Below are positions 57,381-64,000 of a stretch of 64,000 nucleotides of DNA, in pieces. Positions within the stretch are counted from its first letter, which is position 1. Every line of letters begins with the position of its first letter. Both the position numbers and the translations under genes were made by a program. Source of the stretch: Arthrobacter sp. B0490 (GTDB lineage: Bacteria > Actinomycetota > Actinomycetes > Actinomycetales > Micrococcaceae); NCBI RefSeq assembly GCF_002929355.1, contig NZ_PJIR01000008.1:1-64000 (forward strand). Direction: 5' to 3'. The notes beneath the pieces are model-generated. The model was given only the letters and a program-made list of their open reading frames with translations, ran no database searches and was not told the origin of the DNA.

Positions 57381-57854
57381 ATGGACGCAGCAGCAGATAC
57401 CGACGGGGTGGAATTCGACCGCGCCATCGAGGTGCTGGAGGAGCAGACGAGCGTGTTGTGGCGCCGGGAACGGACCACGTCCCACGCGCTCGCCAAGAAC
57501 GTGCACCCGGAGATGGAACCCGCCGCCTACGGCATCCTGACCCTGCTGCAGCGCGAAGGATCACTGCGGGCGACCGACATCGCGACGAGCATCGGGGTGG
57601 GCAAGCCCTCCGTGAGCCGGCAGCTCGCCGGACTGGAACGGCTCGGGCTGGTCAGCCGCCAGCTCGACCCGCAGGACGCCCGCTCCCAGCGCGTCCTGCT
57701 GACGGCGCGGGGCCAGCAGCAGCTGGCCACCGCCCAGGCGGGCAGGCGCACCGCCTTCACCGCGCTCATGAACAGCTGGGACCCCGAGGACGTCGAGACG
57801 CTCGGACTGCTGATCGCCCGGCTCAACAGCACCTACACGAAGGACACCTGGTAG
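57381..57854 (+). CDS. MarR-family transcriptional regulator
   Basis: A 157-aa winged-helix protein. The HTH is in LRATDIATSIGVGKPSVSRQLAGLERLGLVSRQ (about residues 65-97), the wing in LDPQDARSQRVLLTARGQQQL, and dimerisation helices flank it. MarR proteins respond to phenolics or oxidants and repress nearby genes. The MBL gene upstream is the obvious candidate target. A hydrophobic start region (ctata, 57366-57370) upstream is not a clear promoter. Confidence 0.92.
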   Translation: MDAAADTDGVEFDRAIEVLEEQTSVLWRRERTTSHALAKNVHPEMEPAAYGILTLLQREGSLRATDIATSIGVGKPSVSRQLAGLERLGLVSRQLDPQDARSQRVLLTARGQQQLATAQAGRRTAFTALMNSWDPEDVETLGLLIARLNSTYTKDTW

Positions 57855-57972
57855 GGCGTCGCTCCTCCCCAGGAGGAATCGCGGTCCGGCCGGGCCGCAC
57901 TTGGCGGCCGGATGGCGACGTCAAATCCGTGCTCGGGCGTGGCGCCGAATGTACCGCCTGCTTCTGCATGCC

Positions 57973-57978
57973 TAGATT
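57973..57978 (+). promoter_or_regulatory. Putative -10 box (TAGATT) of malQ
   Basis: TAGATT ends 6 nt before the ATG at 57985. GGAGG also lies just before the ATG but only 1 nt away, so leaderless expression is more likely. Confidence 0.45.
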
Positions 57979-57984
57979 GGAGGC

Positions 57985-60156
57985 ATGGCCGATACGACGC
58001 AGCACGAAGAAGCAGCCCCCGCGGAACCCACGCCCCTCGAGCGCCTCGCCGAGGCGCATCGCGTGGGGACGAGGTTCAAGGGGTGGGACGGTCGCCCCGC
58101 GCGCGTCGCACCGGAGACCCTCGTCGCCGTCCTCGCGGCGCTCGGCGTCGACGCCTCCTCCGATGCCGCCGTCGGGCAGTCGCTGACGGACGTCGAGGAC
58201 GGCCCGTGGCGCTCGGTGCTCCCTGCCGTCGTCGTCGTCCGCCAGAGCGACACGGATCCGGTGATACTGCACGTGCCCGCCGGCGCGGAGGTGGAGCTCC
58301 GGGCCGTCGACGAGGACGGCGTGCACTACACCGGCACGGTCGGCGAAGCCGTCGGAGCCCGGACCGTCGACGGACAGGACCTCGAGCGGCGGGAAGGCCT
58401 GCTGCCGCATGCACTGCCGCTCGGCTGGCACACGGTCTCCGCCCGTGTGGACGGGCGGGAGACGTCCTGCACCCTCGTGGTCACACCGGACCGGCTCAGC
58501 ACGACGGCGGCGCTGACGGACTCCCGCACGTGGGGCCTCATGGCGCAGCTCTACTCCGTCCGCTCCTCCGAATCGTGGGGTATCGGCGACCTCTCCGATC
58601 TGGGCCGGCTGGCACAGGCCGCAGCAGGGCACGGCGGCGGCTTCGTCCTGGTCAATCCCCTGCATGCCGCAGAGCCCGTCCCTCCCGTGGAGCCCTCCCC
58701 GTACCTGCCCACCACGCGACGCTACTTCCACCCCCTCTACCTGCGCGTCGAGGACATCCCCGAGTACGCGAGGCTCGACGACGCCGCCCGGGCGCGGATC
58801 GGCGCGCTCGCCGCCGGATTCGCCGAGGCGAACACCGCGACCGAGCTGCTCGACCGGGACTCCTCCTATGCGGCGAAACTCGAGGCGCTCGAACTCGTGT
58901 TCGCCCACCCGCGCCCGGAACAGCGCCAGCACGCGTTCGACGCCTACCGCGCGCACCAGGGGCAGGGGCTGTCCGACTTCGCGCTCTGGTCAGCGCTCGC
59001 CGAGACCTACCCTCCGGGCGCCCCGGAATGGGACGAGGTCGGGCGGCCGGGTTCCGCGGGTGCCGGGGAGTACGCGGAGCGCCATGCGGCCCGCATCGAG
59101 TTCCACGAGTGGCTGCAGTGGCTCCTCGACGAACAGCTGCAGGAGGCCCAACTCGAGGCCACCGATGCGGGGATGCCCATCGGCGTGGTCCACGACCTCG
59201 CGGTGGGCGTCCACCCGAGCGGCGCCGACGCGTGGACGCTGCAGGACGTGCTCGCGGCCGGGATCAGCGTCGGTGCCCCGCCGGACATGTTCAACCAGCA
59301 CGGCCAGGACTGGAGCCAGCCGCCATGGCACCCGGAACGCCTCGCCGCCTCCGGCTACGCCGCCTTCCGCGACATGCTCCGCAACATCCTGCGGCACGCA
59401 GGCGGTATCCGCGTGGACCACATCCTGGGGCTGTTCCGCCTGTGGTGGATCCCGCAGGGGGAGGCGCCGGGCGCGGGCGCCTACGTCTACTACGACCACA
59501 AGGCGCTGATCGGCATCCTCGTCCTGGAGGCCGAGCGGGCCGGGGCGGTCGTGGTGGGCGAGGACCTCGGCGTCTTCGAGCCGGGGGTGCAGGAGTACCT
59601 CGGCGAGCGCGGTGTCTTCGGCACCTCGATCCTCTGGTTCGAGCAGGACGAGGACGGCCCCCTTCCGCCCGAGGCCTACCGGGCGGGCTGCCTGACCACC
59701 GTGACGGTGCACGACCTCCCCCCGAGCGCGGGCTACCTGGCGGGCGAGCACGTGGTGCTGCGCGAGAGGCTGGGCCTGCTCAGCCGTCCGGTGGCCGAGG
59801 AGCAGGCGGCGGACCGCGCCGTCCAGGACAAGTTCCTCGCCCTCCTGCGCCGGCGCGGCCTCCTGGAGGGTGCATCGCCCGACGTGCGGCAGACCGTCGA
59901 GGCGCTCCACGGCTTCATCGCCCAGACCCCGTCGGTGCTGCTGGGCGTGGCGCTCGCGGACGCGGTGGGGGAGCGCCGCACCCAGAACCAGCCCGGCACC
60001 AGCGACGAGTACCCCAACTGGCGGATCCCGCTCGCGGACGCGGACGGCAAGGCCGTCCTCGTCGAGGACCTCGCCCGGAACCGGCGTTTCGCCTCGCTCG
60101 TCGCATCGCTGGGCCTCGCGGCCGACGGCCGGGGAACAGCAGGGCCGGCAGCCTGA
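57985..60156 (+). CDS. malQ: 4-alpha-glucanotransferase (GH77, amylomaltase)
   Basis: A 723-aa GH77 enzyme that transfers alpha-1,4-glucan segments between maltodextrins in the cytoplasm. It has the long N-terminal extension of actinobacterial MalQ (residues 1-160, beta-rich). Catalytic residues visible: nucleophile Asp478 (GIRVDHILGLF), acid/base Glu526 (VVGEDLGVF), and Asp577 (VTVHDLPPSAGY). GIGDLSDLG and GHGGGFVLVNPLHA are typical of the barrel start. No malE/F/G or glycogen genes are next to it; the GH15 and GH13 enzymes at 23-31 kb may act in the same pathway. Confidence 0.95.
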   Translation: MADTTQHEEAAPAEPTPLERLAEAHRVGTRFKGWDGRPARVAPETLVAVLAALGVDASSDAAVGQSLTDVEDGPWRSVLPAVVVVRQSDTDPVILHVPAGAEVELRAVDEDGVHYTGTVGEAVGARTVDGQDLERREGLLPHALPLGWHTVSARVDGRETSCTLVVTPDRLSTTAALTDSRTWGLMAQLYSVRSSESWGIGDLSDLGRLAQAAAGHGGGFVLVNPLHAAEPVPPVEPSPYLPTTRRYFHPLYLRVEDIPEYARLDDAARARIGALAAGFAEANTATELLDRDSSYAAKLEALELVFAHPRPEQRQHAFDAYRAHQGQGLSDFALWSALAETYPPGAPEWDEVGRPGSAGAGEYAERHAARIEFHEWLQWLLDEQLQEAQLEATDAGMPIGVVHDLAVGVHPSGADAWTLQDVLAAGISVGAPPDMFNQHGQDWSQPPWHPERLAASGYAAFRDMLRNILRHAGGIRVDHILGLFRLWWIPQGEAPGAGAYVYYDHKALIGILVLEAERAGAVVVGEDLGVFEPGVQEYLGERGVFGTSILWFEQDEDGPLPPEAYRAGCLTTVTVHDLPPSAGYLAGEHVVLRERLGLLSRPVAEEQAADRAVQDKFLALLRRRGLLEGASPDVRQTVEALHGFIAQTPSVLLGVALADAVGERRTQNQPGTSDEYPNWRIPLADADGKAVLVEDLARNRRFASLVASLGLAADGRGTAGPAA

Positions 60157-60211
60157 TGGCAAGGACAATCTGATGCGGCGGCCCCGCCGCGCCGCGTGAT
60201 CGGATGGACGG

Positions 60212-61177
60212 ATGGAGAGGCAACAGGCGTACGACGTCGTCATCGTGGGCGGAGGGGTGTCGGGGCTGAGCGCCGCGCTCGTCCTCGGACGGGCCCGGCG
60301 GGACGTCCTCGTCATCGACGCGGGAACGCCGCGCAACGCCCCCGCCGACGCGGCCTACGGATTTCTCACGAGGGACGGCACGGCGCCCAGGACCCTCGTG
60401 GCGCTGGGGCGGCAGGACCTCGAGCCGTACGGCGTGGAATTCCTCCACGGCAGCGCCGAGGGGGCCCGGGAGGTCGAGGAGGGCTGGTCCGTCACGACCG
60501 CGGACGGCCGATCGGTCCAGGGGCGGCACCTCGTGCTGGCCACGGGGCTCCGCGACGTCCTGCCGGACGTGCCGGGAGCCCGTGAGGCCTGGGGCAGGGG
60601 CCTGCTGCAGTGCCCGTACTGCCATGGCTGGGAGGTCAGGGACCGGCCTCTCGGCGTGCTGGGGTCCTCCCCGACGTCCCTCCACCAGGCGCTGCTGGTG
60701 CGGCAGTGGTCGGACGACGTGACGTTCTTCCCGCACGCCCTCGAACCGCTGTCGAAGGACGACGAGCGGCGCCTGCGCTCCCGCGGGGTGCGGATCGCCG
60801 AGGGGCGCGTCCAGGGCCTGGTGCTCGAGGCGGGGGACGACGACACCTCCCGGGCGCTGCGCGGCGTCCGCCTGGACGACGGGTCGCAGCACCCGTGTGC
60901 CGCCGTGTTCTGCGAGCCCGGCGCCGATGCCGCCCTGCCGTTCATCGACGCCCTCGGATGCGAGCTGCGGGACGACGGCTGCGTCTCCACCGACGACATC
61001 GGGCGCACCTCGGTGGACCGGGTGTGGGCCGTCGGCAATGCGGCGGACCCGGCGGCCCAACTGGTACCCGCCGCAGGCGACGCGTACCGGGTCGCCGTCG
61101 CCGTCAACGCCATGCTCGTGGAGGCCGACTGCGCGGTCTGCCTCGACGCGGAGGAAGCCGTGAGCGAGGGCGTCTGA
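60212..61177 (+). CDS. Thioredoxin-reductase-like FAD/NAD(P)-binding oxidoreductase
   Basis: A 321-aa class-II-like flavoprotein. FAD motif DVVIVGGGVSGLSAALVLGRARR at residues 8-30, active-site CPYC (LLQCPYCHGWEVRD, about 134-137) and a C-terminal FAD site GRTSVDRVWAVGNAADP. The NADPH site is LGVLGSSPTSLHQALL, which lacks the typical GxGxxA dinucleotide glycine pattern. Thus it may not be a classic thioredoxin reductase; relatives include low-molecular-weight disulfide reductases. It stands 55 bp downstream of malQ; no thioredoxin gene is adjacent. Confidence 0.88.
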   Translation: MERQQAYDVVIVGGGVSGLSAALVLGRARRDVLVIDAGTPRNAPADAAYGFLTRDGTAPRTLVALGRQDLEPYGVEFLHGSAEGAREVEEGWSVTTADGRSVQGRHLVLATGLRDVLPDVPGAREAWGRGLLQCPYCHGWEVRDRPLGVLGSSPTSLHQALLVRQWSDDVTFFPHALEPLSKDDERRLRSRGVRIAEGRVQGLVLEAGDDDTSRALRGVRLDDGSQHPCAAVFCEPGADAALPFIDALGCELRDDGCVSTDDIGRTSVDRVWAVGNAADPAAQLVPAAGDAYRVAVAVNAMLVEADCAVCLDAEEAVSEGV

Positions 61178-61180
61178 CAG

Positions 61181-61220
61181 GAGGAAGGGAGGCCCGGCGC
61201 GAGCCGGACCTCCCTTCCTC
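61181..61220. terminator. 18-bp hairpin (one mismatch) between convergent genes
   Basis: GAGGAAGGGAGG followed by one mismatch and CCGGC pairs across a GCGA loop. It begins 3 bp after the stop at 61177 and ends 9 bp before the minus-strand stop at 61230, so it can serve both genes. Confidence 0.75.
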
Positions 61221-61229
61221 GTGCGAGCC

Positions 61230-61664
61230 CTACCCCTTGAGGTCGGGCCGGGTGTCCTCGTCCTGTGCCCCGAACGGCGTGTCCTCGACGTGGCGGGGAT
61301 CGCCGCCGCTCGGGCCGGTGGTGCCGGCAGTCCCGGTGCTTCCCGCGTCCATGGCGGTGACGACCGGCGGTACGTCGAGGGGGAGGTCCCCGCTCGCCCC
61401 GATGTCCTTGCCCGGGGTGTCCGGGGACTTCGCCCCGTCCTTCGAGCTCCCGCCCTTCTTCAGCACGCCCTTGAGGGAGTCCTGGACCGCGGGCGCCTTG
61501 CTCTTCAGGGTGTCGGTGGTCGACGAGACCTTGTCCTGTACCTTCGGGTCGTTCCACAGCTTCTGCGCCTTCGACCGGAGCTGCTCGTAGCTCTCCCGGC
61601 CGGCCCGCGTGCCGAGGACGTAACCGGCGGCCATCCCTGCCGCGAAAACAAGTTTGTTCTTCAT
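61230..61664 (-). CDS. YtxH-like membrane-anchored protein
   Basis: A 144-aa protein. MKNKLVFAAGMAAGYVLGTRAGRESYEQL is the YtxH-type start: a short glycine-rich transmembrane helix (residues 4-19) with the GTRAGRE motif. A coiled or disordered region with Lys/Ser/Asp (KVQDKVSSTTDTLKSKAPAVQDS) and a Gly/Thr/Pro tail follow. Such proteins are general-stress or envelope proteins of unknown function. GGAGAAG precedes the ATG at 61664. A longer upstream frame is rejected. Confidence 0.82.
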   Translation of the reverse strand: MKNKLVFAAGMAAGYVLGTRAGRESYEQLRSKAQKLWNDPKVQDKVSSTTDTLKSKAPAVQDSLKGVLKKGGSSKDGAKSPDTPGKDIGASGDLPLDVPPVVTAMDAGSTGTAGTTGPSGGDPRHVEDTPFGAQDEDTRPDLKG

Positions 61665-61761
61665 GCTCTTCTCCGATCGTTGGATTGCGTTGCCTTCGAA
61701 TCTAGACCACCTCACCGACGTGGGCGAGGGGAGTTTTCCGCCTGCCGGTCCGCCGGCAGGG

Positions 61762-62013
61762 TCAGGAAGTGCGAAGCTCCGTAGCGGCGAGGTCGGCGCC
61801 CGCGCCGGTGGCTCCGGGCTGCCGGTCGCGCCGATCCAGTTCCTCGGTCAGTTCCTCGTGCCGGAACTCGGTCTCCGGGGCGGCCTCGCCGTCCTCGGCG
61901 TACTCATGGTCGAGCTCGCGGTGGATCCTGCTGTTCAGGACCTCCGCCTCGGCCAGATCGAGTGCGGTGAGATCCTGGGGGAAGTCCTCTGAGGGCGACA
62001 GTCTGCTGTTCAT
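61762..62013 (-). CDS. 83-aa acidic hypothetical protein
   Basis: A small acidic protein, MNSRLSPSEDFPQDLTAL then LAEAEVLNSRIHRELDHEYAEDG and PETEFRHEELTEELDRRD, followed by a poorly structured Ala/Gly tail. The two conserved-looking helical stretches suggest a genuine gene, and I have the impression that similar proteins occur in other Micrococcaceae, but I assign no family. The ribosome site is weak (AGG, 5 nt upstream). Its start is 260 bp from the divergent nei-like gene. Confidence 0.6.
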   Translation of the reverse strand: MNSRLSPSEDFPQDLTALDLAEAEVLNSRIHRELDHEYAEDGEAAPETEFRHEELTEELDRRDRQPGATGAGADLAATELRTS

Positions 62014-62272
62014 GGGGGCCTGTTCGGTAATACGGGGTGGACAGAGCTACCGGGCCCGCTTCAAGACCGCGCGTGACGGGCAGGGCCCGGCAGATCCCCA
62101 CAGTATCGGTCCGTCACCGGGAACGGAAGTCGCAACCACCCTCCGGCGGTGGGCGCCACGTTGCTTTCGGCGGCCCGGGACGACGCAGCCCGCTTCCCCT
62201 GTCCGTGGCGGGCGCTACCCTTCCTACGGACCGGCCGACCGACGGCGGTGCGCCAGGCGGCGGGAGGGGATC

Positions 62273-63079
62273 ATGCCCGAGGGTGACAGCGTCTTCCGCC
62301 TGGCCGTGCGCCTCCGGCGGTCGCTCGACGGCCGCACCCTCCTGCGGGGGGACCTGCGCGTCCCGGCGCACGCGACAGCCGCGCTGGACGGCCGGCGGGT
62401 CTTGCAGCATGTCACGCACGGAAAGCACCTGCTGACACGGTTCGACGGCGGACTCACGCTCCATACCCATCTGCTGATGCAGGGCTCCTGGACCGTCACG
62501 GCGCCGGGCCGGAGGCTGCCGCGCAGACTGCTGCCGGAGGCGCGCGTGATCCTCGAGGTGGCCGACGGGCCGACGGCCTACGGGCTGGACCTCCCCGTCG
62601 TCGACCTGCTGCCGACACGCGCCGAGCACGATGTCGTCGGGCACCTCGGGCCGGACCCGCTGCGGGACGACTGGTCGCCGGACGACGCGGCCCGCCGGCT
62701 CCGGCGCGACCCGGGCGAGCGCGTGACCGCGGCCCTGCTCGACCAGCGCAACGTCGCCGGATTCGGCAATCTGTGGGCGAACGAGCTCTGTTTCCTGCGC
62801 GGGCTCCACCCCGACACGGTCATGGCCGACGTCGACGTACCCGCCCTGGTGGCACTCGGTGCCCGCTGTCTCCGTTTCTCCGCCACGCAGCCCGGCGCGC
62901 ACCAGGTCACCACGGGGAACACCCGCAGGGGTGAGCAGCACTGGGTGGCCGGCCGGGCCGGGAGGCCCTGCCTGCGCTGCGGGACGACAGTGCTCGTCCG
63001 TGCGGAGGTGCCGGGGGACCCGGGCCGGCGTCGTACCTGGTGGTGTCCGCGCTGCCAGCCTCCCGGCTCCTCCGGCTGA
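62273..63079 (+). CDS. Fpg/Nei-family DNA glycosylase (endonuclease VIII-like)
   Basis: A 268-aa base-excision-repair glycosylase/AP lyase. The start MPEGDSVFRLAVRLRR gives the catalytic Pro2 and Glu3 once Met is removed. HGKHLLTRFDGGLTLHTHLLMQGSW, LLDQRNVAGFGNLWANELCFLRGLHP (helix-two-turn-helix) and the C-terminal zinc finger CLRCGTT..WWCPRC complete the family pattern. EGD in place of PEL at the start points to the Nei/Nei2 branch of actinobacteria, which removes oxidised pyrimidines. GGGAGGGG lies 3-8 nt upstream of the ATG. Confidence 0.93.
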   Translation: MPEGDSVFRLAVRLRRSLDGRTLLRGDLRVPAHATAALDGRRVLQHVTHGKHLLTRFDGGLTLHTHLLMQGSWTVTAPGRRLPRRLLPEARVILEVADGPTAYGLDLPVVDLLPTRAEHDVVGHLGPDPLRDDWSPDDAARRLRRDPGERVTAALLDQRNVAGFGNLWANELCFLRGLHPDTVMADVDVPALVALGARCLRFSATQPGAHQVTTGNTRRGEQHWVAGRAGRPCLRCGTTVLVRAEVPGDPGRRRTWWCPRCQPPGSSG

Positions 63080-63216
63080 CCGCGGCGGGGGCCGGCCCGG
63101 GAGTCGATCCTGGCCGTTCACCGGCGAGGCGCTGGGCATTTCCTGGACCGTGGACGACAATGGGTCCAGCCGCGGGTTCGAGGCTCCCGCGGCGGTTGTG
63201 CTGAGGGGATTGGATC

Positions 63217-63885
63217 ATGCAGACACCGGCATTCACGAGCACCATCGCGTCGCAGGTCGAGGAGTTCACGCCGACCTTCGAGGCGCGCATCGGTCCGGAA
63301 CTGGCCGCGGTCTTCGCCCGCGAACAGGAGGACCTGCGCCGGGCAGGGCTACCCGGCGGGATCGCGCAGGTGGGGGACCGGCTGCCCGACGCGCACCTGT
63401 ACGACCGGGACGGGCACCGGATCGGGCTCGGCGAGGCCCTCGGGGCTGCAGCGGCCATCATCGTCTTCTACCGCGGCGCGTGGTGTCCCTACTGCAGCAT
63501 CGCACTGAAGACCTACCAGCACGAGCTCCGTCCGGTCGTCGAGGCCTTCGGTACGCGACTCGTCGCGATCAGCCCGCAGGCGCCCTCGACCGCGATGCGT
63601 GCGGCCCGCGACGCGGGACTCCGCTTCACGATGTTCTCGGACAAGGGCAATGCGCTGGCAGCACACCTGGGCATCGTGACGGTGCCCAGCCCCGAGTCGG
63701 TCCATGCGCGGGCGGCGCTCGGCATCGACGTCGCCGGGTACAACATGGACCGCACGGCGGCCATCCCCTTCCCCACGGTGATCGTCGCCGACGCGACCGG
63801 GACCATCCGCCTGATCGACGTCCGGGTGGATTACACCACCCGGACAGAGACGTGCGACATCATCGACGCCCTCATCGCGCTGTAG
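63217..63885 (+). CDS. AhpC/TSA-like peroxiredoxin family protein
   Basis: A 222-aa thioredoxin-fold protein. FYRGAWCPYCSIALKTYQ near residue 90 holds the CxxC redox site where the first Cys would be peroxidatic, and GTRLVAISPQAPSTAMRAARDAGLRFTMFSD is the following helix-strand pair of the AhpC-TSA family. The first ~55 residues are a helical extension seen in Prx-like proteins. It probably reduces peroxides or disulfides in the cytoplasm. GAGGGGATT lies 5-10 nt before the ATG. The ~115 bp to the window end contain no gene I can support. Confidence 0.88.
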   Translation: MQTPAFTSTIASQVEEFTPTFEARIGPELAAVFAREQEDLRRAGLPGGIAQVGDRLPDAHLYDRDGHRIGLGEALGAAAAIIVFYRGAWCPYCSIALKTYQHELRPVVEAFGTRLVAISPQAPSTAMRAARDAGLRFTMFSDKGNALAAHLGIVTVPSPESVHARAALGIDVAGYNMDRTAAIPFPTVIVADATGTIRLIDVRVDYTTRTETCDIIDALIAL

Positions 63886-64000
63886 CCAGGGCCTCCGGCG
63901 GGAGGCGGGGCCGCCGCGTATCCCGCCGGCGCACGGCACCCGACGGGCAGCACCGGGCTCACACATCTCTACCCTCCGCGAGCCCCGGCTGGACCCGCGC

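Noticed and set aside
1..64000. CRISPR array, insertion sequences or rRNA
   Set aside because: No regularly spaced repeats, no transposase-like protein, no terminal inverted repeats with target duplications and no rRNA sequence were found.

Overview
The window is a stretch of chromosome from a high-GC actinobacterium, most likely Arthrobacter in the broad sense (Micrococcaceae). Pointers are the very high GC content, DUF4193, a zinc-ribbon_15-type protein, an RskA-like anti-sigma factor, an OFA transporter with its tiny small subunit, and many genes preceded by a TAnnnT-type -10 box 6-7 nt before the start codon, as expected for leaderless actinobacterial mRNAs. The genus is inferred from protein flavour; there is no rRNA. 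I see no insertion sequence, integrase, prophage, CRISPR array or rRNA operon. The only RNA gene is tRNA-Ala(CGC) at 28391-28463. One gene is clearly broken: an alpha/beta hydrolase at 6415-7186.

Layout. 0-3 kb: end of an aromatic-ring FAD monooxygenase, an IclR regulator and a phenylacetate-CoA ligase (aromatic catabolism), then a convergent glycosyltransferase. 4-8.4 kb: LmeA-like lipid-binding protein, VOC protein divergent from a WYL regulator, the hydrolase pseudogene, a PRISE-like reductase. 8.5-13.2 kb: ThDP enzyme, MHS transporter and divergent CitE-like lyase with a GTATAC palindrome between them, and a zinc-ribbon protein. 13.4-16.6 kb: an envelope locus (DUF4397 protein, class F sortase, ECF sigma, anti-sigma). 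16.6-25 kb: desaturase, flavin reductase plus NmrA protein, SGNH hydrolase, a 32-aa membrane peptide, SDR, membrane proteins, GH15 enzyme and a 40-aa protein. 25-34 kb: S10 peptidase, DHA2 exporter, tRNA, small membrane proteins, GH13 enzyme, a zinc/HTH-like protein behind a palindrome, lipoprotein, CtaG-DUF2243, DUF4193.

34-45.6 kb: lactate-type oxidase, GNAT plus DinB, AlkB, DUF1684, PPK2, DUF4190, two amino-acid permeases, TetR plus PAP2. 45.7-54.4 kb: PdxH, zinc metallopeptidase, TauE-like permease, aldo/keto reductase, a second GNAT paralogue, SRPBCC protein, NADP reductase divergent from a thioesterase across two palindromes, a 71-aa HTH protein with a palindromic promoter, a third APC permease. 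54.6-64 kb: OFA antiporter with small subunit, MBL hydrolase plus MarR, MalQ, thioredoxin-reductase-like enzyme, YtxH protein, Fpg/Nei glycosylase, peroxiredoxin.

The most coherent units are the aromatic-acid operon, the sortase/sigma envelope locus, three scattered alpha-glucan enzymes (GH15, GH13, MalQ), and several small DNA-binding proteins next to palindromes that look like their own operators. No unmistakable new multi-gene defence or biosynthetic system is visible. The best novelty leads are the two GNAT paralogues sharing an N-terminal module (one without its acetyl-CoA loop), the self-contained HTH/palindrome units, the sortase without a visible catalytic arginine, and the very small genes.
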